Assembly: GCA_963792175.1 (NCBI GenBank)
Contig: CAWBVG010000012.1
Location: forward strand, 62,001-126,000
Source: CAWBVG01 sp963792175
Lineage (GTDB): Bacteria; Acidobacteriota; Vicinamibacteria; Vicinamibacterales; CAVVIG01
Length of the DNA stretch: 64,000 nt
Direction: 5' to 3'
Positions 28,271 to 38,882 of this stretch are shown piece after piece (position 1 is the first letter of the stretch; every line of letters starts with the position of its first letter). A program made the translations under genes and the position numbers. The notes beneath the pieces are model-generated. The model did no database searches and had not been told where the DNA came from. It was given only the letters and a program-made list of their open reading frames with translations.

Positions 28271-30049
28271 ATGTTGGCACGCGTTCTGGCGTTGGCAGTG
28301 ACCGCGGTCGTCGTGTGTGCTCTCGCCTGCGATCGCGTGCCGGCGTCGAGCAGCGCAACCCCCGCGCCTCAATTCGCCGCGCTCGTCGACGAATACCTCG
28401 ATCAATTCGCGCGACGCCATCCCTCGATTGCCGCGGGCAACGGCATCCACGCGCACGACGGCGAGCTCGAGGATTTCTCGGCGCCGGCGATTGCCGCGGA
28501 GATCGACTGGCTGCGGGGGTTTCGACGCCGGATCGACGCGGTCGATCCGGCTGCGCTGACGCCTGACGAACGCGTCGATCGCCGGATTCTCCAGGGCGTC
28601 ATCGACGGCTGGCTGCTCGATCTCGACACCGTCCGCACCTGGACGCGCAACCCGATGATCTACGCGTCGGCGATCTCCGATGGCGTCCACAACCTGATGA
28701 CGATGGAGTCGTCGCCGGCGGCGTCGCGGGCGAGGCAGGCGACGACGAAGCTGACCGGCGGTGCCGCGGCTGCTCGCTGCGGCCCGCGAGAACCTTCGCA
28801 ACCCGCCGCGGGTGTTCGTCGAGCGCGGGCGATCGTGATGTTCCGCGGCGCCGCCGACCTGATGGCCCACGACCTGCCGCTGGCGTTCGCCGACGTCGCC
28901 GATCGGACCGCTTCAGGACGGCCTGACGTCTGCGGCCAACGATGCGCGCCAGGCCATCGACGAGTACGCCGCGGAGCTCGAGTCGAAGGTGCTGCCGAAC
29001 GCGACCGGATGCCTACGCGATCGGCACGGCGAACGTCGAGGCGCGGTATCGCGCCGAGGAGCTGATCGATATCGCCCGCGGCGACGCTGCTGGCGATTGG
29101 CGAGCGCGAGCTGCAGAAAGCCGCAGGCCGACTTCGAAGCGACCGCCGCGCGTGTCGAACCGCGCCGGCCGGGACGATCAGCCGCTGGAGGTCTGGCGCG
29201 GCGTCCTCGACGACCATCCGAAGCGCGGAGAGCTGCCGGCGGCGGCGCAGAAGACCGTGGACGAGCTGCTTGCCTTCATCCGCGAGCGGCGCCTCGTCGA
29301 CCTGCCGGAAGGAGAGCGCGTCGTCGTCGCGGCCGCGCCGGCGTTCGATCTCGGGCCTGGCGTCGATGCACTCGTCGCCGCCGCTCGAGCCGCATCCGGT
29401 CAAGAGCTTCTACTACGTCACCGATGCGCAGGCCGACTGGCCGCGCCGAGCGGCAGAACGCGTGGCTGCAGAAGTTCAACTACCCGACGCTCGCCGACAT
29501 CTCGGCGCACGAAGTGGCGCCCGGCCACTACGTCCACAGCCTGTTCATGCGGCGCACGCCCGGCAAGATCCGGCGCATCTGGATCGGCCTCAACCCGTTT
29601 CCGCAGCCCTCGTCGGGGCAGGACGGCTGGGCGCACTACGCCGAGCAGCTCGTCAGCGACGAAGGCTTCAAGCGGGAGGATCCGCGCTACCGGCTGGCGC
29701 AGATCAGCGAAGCGCTGACGCGGATCTGCCGGCTGATCGCCGGTCTGCGCCTGCACAGCGGCGACTGGACCATCGATCAGGCGGCGGAGTTCTTCGAGCG
29801 CGAGGCGCACCTGCCGGCGCCGGCCGCGCGGCAGGAAGCGGTGCGCGGCACCTACGATCCGACCTACGGCGGCTATTTTCTCGGCAAGATGGCGGCGTTC
29901 AAGCTGCGGCGCGACTATGCCGCCGGCGCGCGGCAGCCGCGTTCGACCTCCGCGAATTCCACGAGCGGGTGATGACCAACGGCATCGCGCCGTGGTGGGC
30001 GCATCGGCAGCTGCTGCTGCCCGGCGATACGCGGCCGGTGATCGAATAG
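28271..30049 (+). CDS. DUF885 putative metallopeptidase lipoprotein, heavily frameshifted
   Basis: DUF885-family exported protein. ATG 28271 opens a lipoprotein signal (VLALAVTAVVVCALAC). The N-terminal third is intact (FAALVDEYLDQFARRHPSIA, then LTPDERVDRRILQGVIDGWL). The family metal motif AHEVAPGHYVHSLFMRR is at 29507-29560 and the C-terminus FHERVMTNGIAPWWAHRQLL ends at 30049. At least five frame changes between about 28760 and 29940 are needed to connect the pieces, yet family-like sequence runs on almost without a gap. A full-length gene with several base-calling indels is more likely than a long-dead one. Confidence 0.72.
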
Positions 30050-30096
30050 GCACAGACCACCCGGATACGGCCCGACAGATCCAGCGAGCTCGCGAT

Positions 30097-30912
30097 CTAC
30101 TCTCGTGACATCGTGCGTCCGTGGCGGCATTCGTCCACCGCGCTGGCGAGCCGATCGCCCGCCAGGTTCACCGACAGCGTCGTCAGCAGGATGAAGAGAC
30201 CCGGCGCGAACGCGAGCCACGGCTCGGTCGCCAGCGTCGCCTGCGCCTGATAGAGCATGTTGCCCCAGCTCGCCGCGCGGCGGCTGCACGCCGACGCCGA
30301 AGAAGCTGAGCGCCGACTCCAGCAGGATGCCGCGCGCGACGGCGAGCGTCAGCGACACGATGACCGCCTGCGCGGCGTTCGGCAGCAGGTGCGCGCCGAT
30401 CAGCCGCGGCGTGGCCGGCGCCGGCCGCGCGCGCGCGCCTTCGACGAAGCCGCGCGTCGCGAAGCGTCAGGAATTCGGCGCGCACGACGCGCGCCGTCTC
30501 CATCCAGCCCGCCAGGCCGATCAGCACGACCAGCAGCGGCACCGACGGCTGCAGGACGCTGGCCGCAATCATCAGCAGCGGCAGCCGCGGCACGGCCAGC
30601 ATGGCATCGGTGCCGCGCATCAGCACCGCGTCGATCGCGCCGCCGGCATATCCGGCGATGCCGCCGATGGCGATGCCCGACGCGCCCGCGACCGCCGCCG
30701 ACAGCAGACCGACCGCGAGCGACACCCGCGCGCCGTACAGGACGCGCGCGAGCACATCGCGTCCGAGATCGTCGGTGCCGAACCAGTGCGCCGACGACGG
30801 CGCTTCGCGGCGATGCGGCGAGGTCGAGTTGATCCGGCGGGTACGGCGCGAGCGCCGGCGCGGCCAGCGCCGCCGCGACCAGGCACACGAGCAGCAGCGC
30901 CGGCGCCCGCAT
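30097..30912 (-). CDS. DppC-like peptide ABC transporter permease, frameshifted
   Basis: Inner-membrane permease of a dipeptide/oligopeptide importer. ATG 30912 overlaps the stop of the DppB-like gene (TGATG). The N-terminus MRAPALLLVCLVAAALAAPA is the single hydrophobic leader typical of DppC. Later segments are family-like: LARVLYGARVSLAVGLLSAA, AVPRLPLLMIAASVLQPS and LESALSFFGVGVQPP. The stop is at 30097. Several frame breaks occur, for example near 30450-30480 and 30290-30300 and around 30800-30830. It pairs with the upstream DppB-like and solute-binding genes. No ATPase gene is present in the operon, so one must be encoded elsewhere. Confidence 0.72.
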
Positions 30913-31871
30913 CACGCCGCCACGACGCGCGGGTCGAGCAGCGCGTGCGCGGCATCGGCGACGACGTTGAACACGACGATCGCCGTCGACGTGAGCATCA
31001 GCAGCGCCATCAGCACGCGAGTAATCGCGGCGCGCGAGCGCCTCGGTGAAGAGGCTGCCGAGCCCAGGCCAGGCAAATACGCTCTCGGTGACGACCGCGC
31101 CGGAGACGAGCAGCGCGGCGTCGACCATCACGATCGCCAGCACCGGCCCGATCGCATTGCGCAGCGCGTGGCGAACGATGACCGTCGCGTCCGGGAATGC
31201 CGCGCGCGCGCGCCGCCAGCACGAACGGCTGCGCCAGCGTCTCGATCATCGATCCGCGCAGATACCGCGACCAGCCCGCCGCCTGCACGACGGCCAGCAC
31301 CGTGACCGGCAGCACCAGGTGCTGCACGTGATCGACGAAGTCGCCGCCGCCGAGCGTCGTCCGACCCGACGACGGGAGCCAGCCGAGGCCGATGGCGAAC
31401 ACGATCTGCAGGAGCAGACCGAACCAGAACGCCGGCAGCGAGATGCCGGCCATCGCCGCGCGCCGTCGTCAGTCGATCGAACCAGCGGCCGCGGCGCACC
31501 GCCGACACGATGCCGGCCGGCAGCGTCAGCACGAGCGCCACGACAATCGACACGCCGACCAGCTCGAGCGTCGCCGGCAGCCGCTCGACGATGCGAGCCG
31601 CGACCGGGCGGCCATCGCTGAAGCTGTAGCCCCAGTCGCCGCCGCGCGAACGCCGCGAGCCACGACCAGGTACTGCTGCCAGAGCGGACGATCGAGGCCG
31701 AGCGCGCGGCGCAGCCGCTCGATGTCCTCGGGCCGGACGTTCGGGTTCGAGAGGTAGATGGCGAGCGGTCCGCCGGGCGCGCGCGTGGATCAGGAGGAAG
31801 ACGAGCCCGGAGATGACGAGGAGCAGCGGGACGGCCTGAAGACAGCGCGACGCGCGAGGAACCGGAAGCAC
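30912..31871 (-). CDS. DppB-like peptide ABC transporter permease, frameshifted
   Basis: First permease of the peptide importer. The N-terminus (AVPLLLVISGLVFLLIH) and the conserved DWGYSFSDGRPV and IVERLPATLELVGVSIVVAL match DppB. MAGISLPAFWFGLLLQIVFA and IVMVDAALLVSGAVVTESVF are the later conserved membrane segments. The final residues DAAHALLDPRVVAA end at a TGA that overlaps the DppC ATG. At least four frame breaks (about 31790, 31640, 31460, 31205) are needed. It lies 25 bp after the solute-binding protein gene. Confidence 0.72.
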
Positions 31872-31895
31872 GCCGCCTAGCTTAGACGACAGAGT

Positions 31896-33517
31896 TTACT
31901 TGATCTCCCACTCGTGCACGTTCCAGAAGATGCCGGTGTTGGTCGGGTTGCCCTTGAAATGCTGGAGCGATGCCGGCACGGCGTCGAGTCTCGTGACGCT
32001 GTAGAGCGGGATCTCCGGCACGGCGTCCGCGACGCATCGCCTGCGCGCGATGCAGCAGCTGCGTGCGCTCCTCGCGATCGACGCGTGCGATCGGAGGCGT
32101 AGAGCAGGCGCGGTCAGTGCGTCGTCCTTGAAGTAGTTGATGTTGCGGCCGGCCGGCGGCGTGCGATCGGCCGCGAAGAACGTGGTGAGCTCCGGGTCCG
32201 CCGGCATCTGCCACCAGTGCAGCATCGCGTCGAACCGACCCTCGAACCAGATCGCGCTGATCGCCGTGCCGTCGTGCAGCTCGACGCGGACGTCGACGCC
32301 GACGTCGCGCAGCTGGTGCTCGATCGCCTGCGCGACGTTCTCGCGGATGGCGTAGCCGGCCTGCGTGATCAGCGTGAACGCCAGCGGACGGCCGTCCCGC
32401 TGCCGGATGCCGTTCGGGCCGCGCTGTCCAGCCCGCCTCGTCGAGCAGCGCGCGCGCCCGCGCCGGATCGAACGGATAGCGCGTGATGTCGATCGGTGTA
32501 CGCCCACGACACCGGCTGGATCGGGACCGTGCGCGACCGGCGCGAGGCCGTCGAGGATGGTGTTCGTGAAGAGCTCGCGATCGAGCGCATGGATGCAGCG
32601 CGCGCCTGACGCGCACGTCGGCAAACGGCGGAAACTGGCGCTCGTTCAGCGTCACGTGCTCGTAGGCGTTGCCCGGGCGTTCGATGCACGACGATCGACG
32701 GTCAGCCCGGCGATCTCGCGTTGCTTGTCCCACGGCACCAGCGCCACGACGTGCACCTCGCCGCTCTTCAGCTGGTTGATGCGCGTGTTGGTGTTCGCGA
32801 TGAACTTGAACATCAGCCGGCGGATCCGCGGGTACTCGTCGCCGCGCCAGTAGTGGGGCACGCGCTCGAGCAGGATGTATTCGCCGGCCTTCCACTCCGC
32901 GACCCGGTACGGCCCGGTGCCGAGCGGGCTGCGGTTGTAGTCCTGCGCGCGATCGATGTCGCGCCCCTCGAGCACGATGCTTCGGCAGCGTGCCGCGGAT
33001 GAACTGGATGTCGTACGGCGCGTACACCTCCTTGTAGTGGACGACCGCTGTCAGCGGGTCCGGCGTGTCGACCGAGCCGATGCGGTCGAACCCGTCGGTG
33101 CTTTCGGGGTTGTAGTTGGGACCGTTGATCGCGTCGACCGTGAACTTCACGTCGGCGGACGTGAACGGGATGCCGTCGTGCCACGTCACGCCGGGCCGCA
33201 GCTTCCACGTGACGTCCATGCCGCCATCCGGACGGAGCCGGACGCCGCCGTTCTGCAGCGTCGGCACCTCGGTCGCGAGCAGCGGCACCACGTTCATCCG
33301 CTCGTCGGTCGTCGTCAGGCCCTCGACGACGCAGGTCTGGATGTCTTCGAGGATGTGCGTGCTGAAGCGATTGAGCGTGTCGGGTTCGCGGTCGTAGCCG
33401 ACGATCAGCAGATCGTTCGGTGGGCGGCGTGGCGCTGTCGCGTCGAGCGCAACTGGTCACGCACGCGGTCACGACGAGTAATGACACCCGTCGATGTGTA
33501 GCGCGGTCTTCACGCAT
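31896..33517 (-). CDS. Peptide/nickel-type ABC transporter substrate-binding lipoprotein (SBP_bac_5), frameshifted
   Basis: Extracytoplasmic binding protein. ATG 33517 overlaps the stop of the DUF885 gene and opens a lipoprotein signal (VSLLVVTACVTSC). The family hallmark WKLRPGVTWHDGIPFTSADV is followed by SPLGTGPYRVAEW-type sequence and C-terminal HALDRELFTNTILDGLAPVA and SIWFEGRFDAMLHWW (each in its own frame). Breaks fall near 33400, 32985, 32680, 32500 and 32100. It ends VHEWEIK at 31896. It delivers peptides or similar solutes to the DppB/DppC-like permeases downstream. Confidence 0.75.
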
Positions 33518-35206
33518 CAGACCTTCGCGATCAGCGGCACCGGAATCGATCCGAACGAGAGGACCCGGTCGTGAAAGCGGCGGAGCGAGAACGATGCGCC
33601 CTCGACCCGCTGGCGCTCGCGCCGAAGCTGATGCAGCCCGTCGGTGCCGAGCCAATACATGAGCGCGGTGCCCGGGAACATCGAGTTCTTGCAGGCCTCC
33701 GCTCGGGCGGCCTCGTCGGCGACATGCCGATGCGGTCGCGATAGAGGGCGACCGCGTCCTCGAAGCTCAAGCGATCCGCTCGTGCAGCCCGATGTCGACG
33801 ACCGCGCGGGCCAGCAGCCGCGCGCGGGTGTGCTGCTGGGCGAGCGATTCCTCCGGCGTGAGGAAGCCGACTTCGTCCATCAGGTCGGTCGCGTAGCAGG
33901 CCCAGCCTTCTGCCATCGTGCCGCCGAGGAACATGCCGATCCGGCTCGCGCAGTCAACCGCCGCGACGCGGCCGATCTCCGACGCGCCCGCGTAGGCGTA
34001 GTAGTTCTGCACGTGATGCCCGATCGCGCCGTGGTGAACGACGTGATTCAGCTTGATCACGCTGGTGTTCGTGGCGCGCAGCCGGCGCTGCTGCTCGTCA
34101 GCCGGCATCCCGGCTTCGATCGGCGTGACCACGTAGTCGTGCAGTCGCCAGACGATCGAACGGCGCCGGCGATCGGTAGTGCAGGTAGTACAGGAACGGC
34201 GCCGCGTCGCGCGTCTGAACCGGGATCGGCACGTAGCGGATCGGCGCGTCCGGCCACGTGACGAGATCGCACGCCAGCGCGCGCTCGCGGCAGGCGTCCC
34301 AGACGCGTTGATACGCCGGCAGATAGTCCTCGACGGTCGGGTGCGCGTCGAGCAGACGCTGCTGGACTTCGGGCCAGCCGCCGGGCGCGATCTGTCGCGC
34401 GCGTTCGTCGCAGGCGCGCCAGCGCTTCGTCGAGCGCGTGTCGCGCGTCAGTCAACAGGCTGGCGCGCGAACGGTCGCACCAGTGGCCGCGCGTCAGCAG
34501 GAGATCGAACAGATCGGAGCCACATCGCGTACATCGCCGTGCGCCGCGTGACTCGCGTCTCGAGCCACGTCCGAATTCGTCGAACGGCGGCCCGCGCCGC
34601 ATCCGCGGCGATGCTCAAGTGGCGGGCGAGTGCGCCGTCGATGCGCTCGCCCGGCGATCCACCGCGGGATGCCGTCGCCGAGCAGGATGCTGGCGCCATC
34701 GACACTCGCGCAGACATTTGAGTCGCCAGGCGTCGGGCACCGGGCCCGCCATCGACCGCCGCGCGCCGTCGAGGAAGCCAGGGAGCGCCGTCAGGCGCGC
34801 GATCGCCGACGCCGCGCGCTCCGCGACCGGCGCGAACGGGCGGGTCATCAGCGCGATCGACGCCAAAGATCGCCTCGCCGAGCGCGAGCGACGGATTGCC
34901 GCGCTGAAAGTGGCAGCTCTCGTGTTCGGCGATCTGTATGTCGAGGAACGAGATCGCCAGCTGCCGATCGCGCTCGGCGACGTCGTGAAGCGAGGCCGCG
35001 GGCGGGCGCGCCGCTTCGAGCGCGACGCGCAGCGTCTGCATGTCGTCCACAGCGCCGACGCGAGGCCATCCGGCGACCAGTCGGGCAGCCGGTGATCGTG
35101 ATCGTGGACGCCGGTGAACGTGGCGTTGACCGGCCGCAGGCGGTAGTAGCTCTCGAAGAAGCGGTGAGCACGGGAAACAGATTACAGGAAGCAGGAGAAC
35201 ATTCAT
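33517..35206 (-). CDS. DUF885 family protein, heavily frameshifted
   Basis: DUF885-like, probably exported, hydrolase. ATG 35206 overlaps the stop of the Gfo/Idh gene (ATGA) and precedes a hydrophobic N-terminus (LLLPVICFPCSPLL). Conserved pieces include ISFLDIQIAEHESCHFQRGN, IKLNHVVHHGAIGHHVQNYY (metal-type VVHHGAIGHH) and GTMAEGWACYATDLMDEVGF. The C-terminus VPLIAKV ends at 33517, overlapping the solute-binding gene. The middle (33800-34850) is broken by many frame changes. Sandwiched between a Gfo/Idh dehydrogenase and a peptide importer, it may trim imported or periplasmic peptides (inference). Confidence 0.7.
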
Positions 35207-36328
35207 GTCTGCAGCGGCAACGACACCCATCGCCGCTCGCGGAACGATCGCTCGACCGCGTTGATCACTTCCTGCACCCACGCGCCGTCGCCGAAGTCGC
35301 CTTCGTTCTCGGCGCCGCCGCTCAGGATCTCGCCGATGAAGCTGCTGACCAGGTTCGCGTAGAAGAGCGTCCGCCACGACTCGTGGCGGTTGCCGCCCGG
35401 CGGATAGCAGCGCGCCGGGATCTCCAGCTCGCGGAACTCCACCTGATCGGGCGTCGCCGCGCTCAGCGTCTCGCAGATACCGGCCTCCTCGACGAGGCGG
35501 CAGATGAGCGCGCCTTTGCTGCCGTAGACGCGCGCTTCGATGCCCGGGTAGTTGCCGACGGTCACGAAGCTGGTCTGCACCGAGCACAAGCGCGCCGTTC
35601 CCGAACTCGCCGAGAAACAGATGTCGCCGTCGTCGATGTTCATGCGCATCATGCGGCCGGTCTGCGCGCACCATCCGCTCCGGGATGAAGTTGCGCATCG
35701 TGCCGACCACCTGGCTGAGATCGCTGCCGACCAGCAGGTGCGCCAGATCGATGATCGGCGCGCCGTATCCTTCGAGCGACGACACCTGGAGGACCGACTG
35801 GTCCGCATCGGGGTCCACCTGCCGCAGCGGGTTCATCGGATCGAGCCACTGCGAGTTCTGTTCGTAGCCGTTGAAGATGAACGGCGTGCCGATGAAACCG
35901 CCGGCGACCAGCTCGCGCATGTAGCGCATCGCCGGGCTGTAGCGGAACGTCAGCCCGACCTTCGTCTTGAGGCCCTTGCGCCGCGCGAGGTCGTGCGCCC
36001 GCCGCGTCTCGCGGAAGTCGTACGCGACCGGCTTCTCGCACAGCACGTGCTTGCCGGCTTCGAGCGCCGCCCAGGCCAGCTCGAAATGCGTATGGCTCGG
36101 CGTACAGACGTCGATGACATCGATGTCGTCGCGATTGATGACGGTGCGGGCATCCGCGACGGCGTCCGGGATGGCGAACTCGCGCGCCGCCTCACGCGCG
36201 CGATCGATCTCCGTGTCGGCGATCGCGACCACCTGGCACCGCGGATCGCGCCGGTATCCCGGCAGGTGCGCCCCGCGCGCCCACGCGCCGGCGCCCAGCA
36301 CGCCAACACGAACCAGACGGCCGGCCAT
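35203..36328 (-). CDS. Gfo/Idh/MocA-family oxidoreductase, frameshifted
   Basis: NAD(P)-dependent dehydrogenase of the Gfo/Idh/MocA family. ATG 36328 begins MAGRLVRVGVLGAGAWARG, the Rossmann GxGxxA nucleotide motif. VINRDDIDVIDVCTPSHTHF and AGKHVLCEKPVAYDF (the EKP motif) follow, then a substrate domain with LEGYGAPIIDLAHLLVG. Frame changes near 35660 and 35590 join it to the C-terminal segment ending RWVSLPLQT at 35203. It heads the minus-strand operon with DUF885, binding protein and Dpp permeases. Substrate unknown; family members oxidise sugars, inositols or related compounds. Confidence 0.82.
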
Positions 36329-36426
36329 GGGATTGGATAATCGGGTGATTGGGTAATCGGGTAATTGATTGGGCAATTGGTGGTTGGATCAATCTAGCAA
36401 TCCAATTACCCAATTACCCAAATTAT
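36329..36426. repeat. AT-rich hairpin of ATTGGGTAAT-type repeats between genes
   Basis: A roughly 98-bp stretch made of ATTGGATAATC, GATTGGGTAATC, GGGTAATTG and GATTGGGCAATTG units on the left and CAATTACCCAATTACCC on the right, with a TGGTTGGATCAATCTAGCAA loop. The two sides are inverted copies. It is markedly AT-richer than the genes around it and fills the whole space between the dehydrogenase start and the aminotransferase stop on the same strand. It may attenuate or terminate transcription. Confidence 0.7.
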
Positions 36427-37753
36427 TCAATTACCAGATCCCGCTGTGGCCGGCAGTCCTTTATTGGCGACTTCGAGCATCGCGGTGACGAACGTGTCGA
36501 TCTCTTCCAGCGGCGTGTAGATGTTGGGCGTGACGCGCAGTCCTCGATAGGTCATCGACGGCATCCTTCGGGTTGTCATGTCCCACAGCCACGATGACGA
36601 TGCGCCACTTGTCCCACAGGTGCGTCACGAGCTTGTCCGAGTTGACGCCGTTGATGGAGACGACCGCAAGGCCCCACGTCTGTCCGGGCTCGAGGCTCGA
36701 GTGCAGCTTGATCTTCGGGTGCTTCTTCAGCTCGTTCGCCCATCGCAGCGTCAGGTAGCGCAGCCGCGCCGCCTTGCGTTCGATGCCGATCGCCTGATGG
36801 AAGGCGATCGCCTCGTTGAGCGCCGCTTTGGTGGCCGCGGGGCTGGTGCCGATTTCCTCGAACTTGCGGATGTCGGTGTCGTGCCGCTCGGGCGCCGCCT
36901 GCAGCGGCCAGGTCGACGCGATGCGATCCTTGCGGACATAGAGCAGTCCGGTACCCGTCGGCGCGAGCAGCCACTTGTGCAGGCTGACGCCGTAGAAATC
37001 CATCTCGAGGTCGCGCAGCTTGAACGGGAAGTGCGCCAGCGCGTGGGCGCCGTCGACGATGGTGGTGATGCCGCGCTGGCGCGCCATCCGGCTGAGATCG
37101 CGAACGGGAAACAGCTGGCCCGACTGATTGGTGATGTGGCAGAAGTGCAGCACTTTCGTCTGCGGCGTGATCGCCTTCTCGAAGCGCTGGTAGAGATCCG
37201 CCTGCGTCGTCGGGCACGGGAAGTCGAGCCGGGTGACCTTGATCTTGTCGCGCCGCGCGCGCTGATCCCAGGTGGTCAGCATGCGGCCGTAGTCCTGCTC
37301 GGTGGTGACGATCTCGTCGCCCGGCTTCAGATCGAGGCCCATCTGCGCGATCTGCAGCGACTCGCTGGCGTTGCGCGTGATGGCGATCTCTTCCGGATCG
37401 GCGCCGAACTCGGCGGCGAGCCGGCGGCGCGCGGTCTCGATGTTCCGTTCGATCAGGCTGCGGTGATACACGGGCACCTGGTTCGACGAATCGAGGTAGC
37501 GCTTGTAGGCCTCGTGCACGACGGTGGGGCTGGGGCACGAGTTGCCGTTGTTCAGGTTGATCATCGAGCGGTCGAGCGTGAAGGCCATCTGGATGTCACG
37601 CCAGTAGGTTTCGTCGGCGGCGACGTCCTCGGGCGAGCGGTTCTCGACCGCGGCTGTCGCGGCGGCGACGTAGTCGATGCCGTACGACCGCGCCGCGAAC
37701 GCGGCGCCAGTGGCGCTGCCGGCCAGGCGCAGGACGGATCGTCGGGTCCACAT
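36427..37753 (-). CDS. Exported class V aminotransferase (isopenicillin-N-epimerase-like), frameshifted C-terminus
   Basis: PLP-dependent enzyme with an N-terminal Arg-Arg signal (MWTRRSVLRLAGSATGAAFA) resembling a twin-arginine leader. FTLDRSMINLNNGNSCPSPT is the class V N-terminal substrate motif; the PLP lysine is in DFYGVSLHKWLLAPTGTGLL. ITRNASESLQIAQMGLDLKP also matches the epimerase-like subgroup. A frameshift near 36555-36565 leads to the real C-terminus (IYTPLEEIDTFVTAMLEVAN) with TGA at 36427. The ribosome-binding site is GGAGG. Such exported homologues are common in Acidobacteriota; the reaction is unknown, and true epimerisation is unlikely without a beta-lactam pathway. Confidence 0.8.
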
Positions 37754-37862
37754 GATGATGCCTCCTGTGTTGGTGCGCAGGCCCTGAAACGGTCTACACG
37801 AAGGCTCGCTGCACACGAAGATCACGAAGAATGCGTACGCTGTAAAGCCGCCGTCGAGTGTA

Positions 37863-38828
37863 TCAGCGAATCGTGTCCTGGGTTCGCGCGCCCTTCAGGA
37901 TCCCTTCCATGCTGCGCGCGTTCCCCTCGTGGCACGCGTATTCGAACATCGGCCCGTCGCTCCTGGTCATCGGGAACGATGCGCTCCACGACCGCGTCCA
38001 GACGGTGGGATCCTCGACGGTGAATCGATACTCGATCGTGTCGGCGGCCACGCGCGTGAAGCGCTCGACCAGGTGGAAGTGATCGTCGGATCCGCGGAAA
38101 CTCGCCTTGTCGGCGAGACCCACCGTGTCGACGACGAGGGTCGCGCCCTCCCAGCGCCCGCGCGCATCGCCCATCCAGCGTGGCACCGCGCCGTGGGGGC
38201 GGCCGTCCATCGGCACGATGCGCGCGTCGTGAATCATCTCGTTCAGAATCACCACGGCATCGCGCGTTTGCAGGAACTGGACGTTGTTGTTGTAGACGCC
38301 CGGCAGCATCGGGGGTCCCGCGGTGGACCACTGGAGGCAGCGCTCGTTCAGCGCGAGATCTTCCGGTCCGTCGGCGATCCCGCGTTCGCGGCGCGCCTGG
38401 GTGCGCGCGGCCGCCCGCGTCTGCGCTTCTGGCGTCAGCGCCGGCAGCCGACCGTTGGCGGGATCCTCCACCAGCGACGTCCGGCGGTGTGCGAGATGAC
38501 GCGTGCCGGGATCCCACCAGTCGGGGCCGGCGGTATTGTTGGTGACAGCCTGGCGGTCGAGGACCTGCCGTTCGTACGCCGCCGCTTCTTCCGCGGTGAA
38601 GACGGCCTTCTCCCCGAGATCGCGCGAACGCTCGAGCGGCGTCATCGTGGCGTAGTTCCAGACGCCCTGCAGGTCCGGGTCGCCCCACGCGGTCCGGGGC
38701 GGCGTCCCGCCTTCGCTCTGACCGACGCCCGCGAGCTTCGGCGAGGCAGGCTCCGTCATGGCGAACATCAATCCGGCCAGCCAACCGAGAACCCAGCCCG
38801 CGGATCGCGCCGCCGAGGTTCGTGTCAC
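37863..38828 (-). CDS. Secreted protein, widespread Acidobacteriota-type family of unknown function
   Basis: A 321-residue exported protein. After the signal segment (AGWVLGWLAGLMFAM) comes a repeat-derived stretch (see 38706-38752), then the family opening PRTAWGDPDLQGVWNYATMT and LERSRDLGEKAVFTAEEAAA. Further conserved pieces are NERCLQWSTAGPPMLPGVYN, VILNEMIHDARIVPMDGRPH, RWMGDARGRWEGATLVVDT and HLVERFTRVAADTIEYRFTV. I know this kind of protein as a recurrent acidobacterial family but not its function. Divergent from the PQQ dehydrogenase at 38883 with 54 bp between. Intact. Confidence 0.75.
   Translation of the reverse strand: MTRTSAARSAGWVLGWLAGLMFAMTEPASPKLAGVGQSEGGTPPRTAWGDPDLQGVWNYATMTPLERSRDLGEKAVFTAEEAAAYERQVLDRQAVTNNTAGPDWWDPGTRHLAHRRTSLVEDPANGRLPALTPEAQTRAAARTQARRERGIADGPEDLALNERCLQWSTAGPPMLPGVYNNNVQFLQTRDAVVILNEMIHDARIVPMDGRPHGAVPRWMGDARGRWEGATLVVDTVGLADKASFRGSDDHFHLVERFTRVAADTIEYRFTVEDPTVWTRSWSASFPMTRSDGPMFEYACHEGNARSMEGILKGARTQDTIR
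38706..38752 (-). repeat. GCGAGGCAGGC-family element forming coding sequence
   Basis: On the minus strand it reads AGCCTGCCTCGCCGAAGC, then TCGCGGGCGTCGGTCAGAGC, then GAAGGCGGG. About 41 of 47 positions match the intergenic copy at 51055-51100, including the unusual internal TCGGTCAG. Here it encodes EPASPKLAGVGQSEGG just after the signal peptide of the secreted protein, in frame. Confidence 0.75.
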
Positions 38829-38882
38829 GGACGTATAATCCGCCCGTTCCGTTCCGCTCGCCAGCCAAAAAAGGAGTTGACG

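Noticed and set aside
28725..28745. GGGCGAGGCAGGCGAC looks like the GCGAGGCAGGC repeat.
   Set aside because: It lies within conserved DUF885 coding sequence (SRARQATTKL), and the CTTCGC half is missing.
28735..30049. Treating each short open frame in the DUF885 region as a separate gene.
   Set aside because: The pieces are consecutive parts of one family protein split by frame breaks.
36461..37825. Isopenicillin N epimerase as a literal function for the class V aminotransferase.
   Set aside because: No beta-lactam biosynthesis genes are present, and the protein is exported. Only the fold subgroup is supported.
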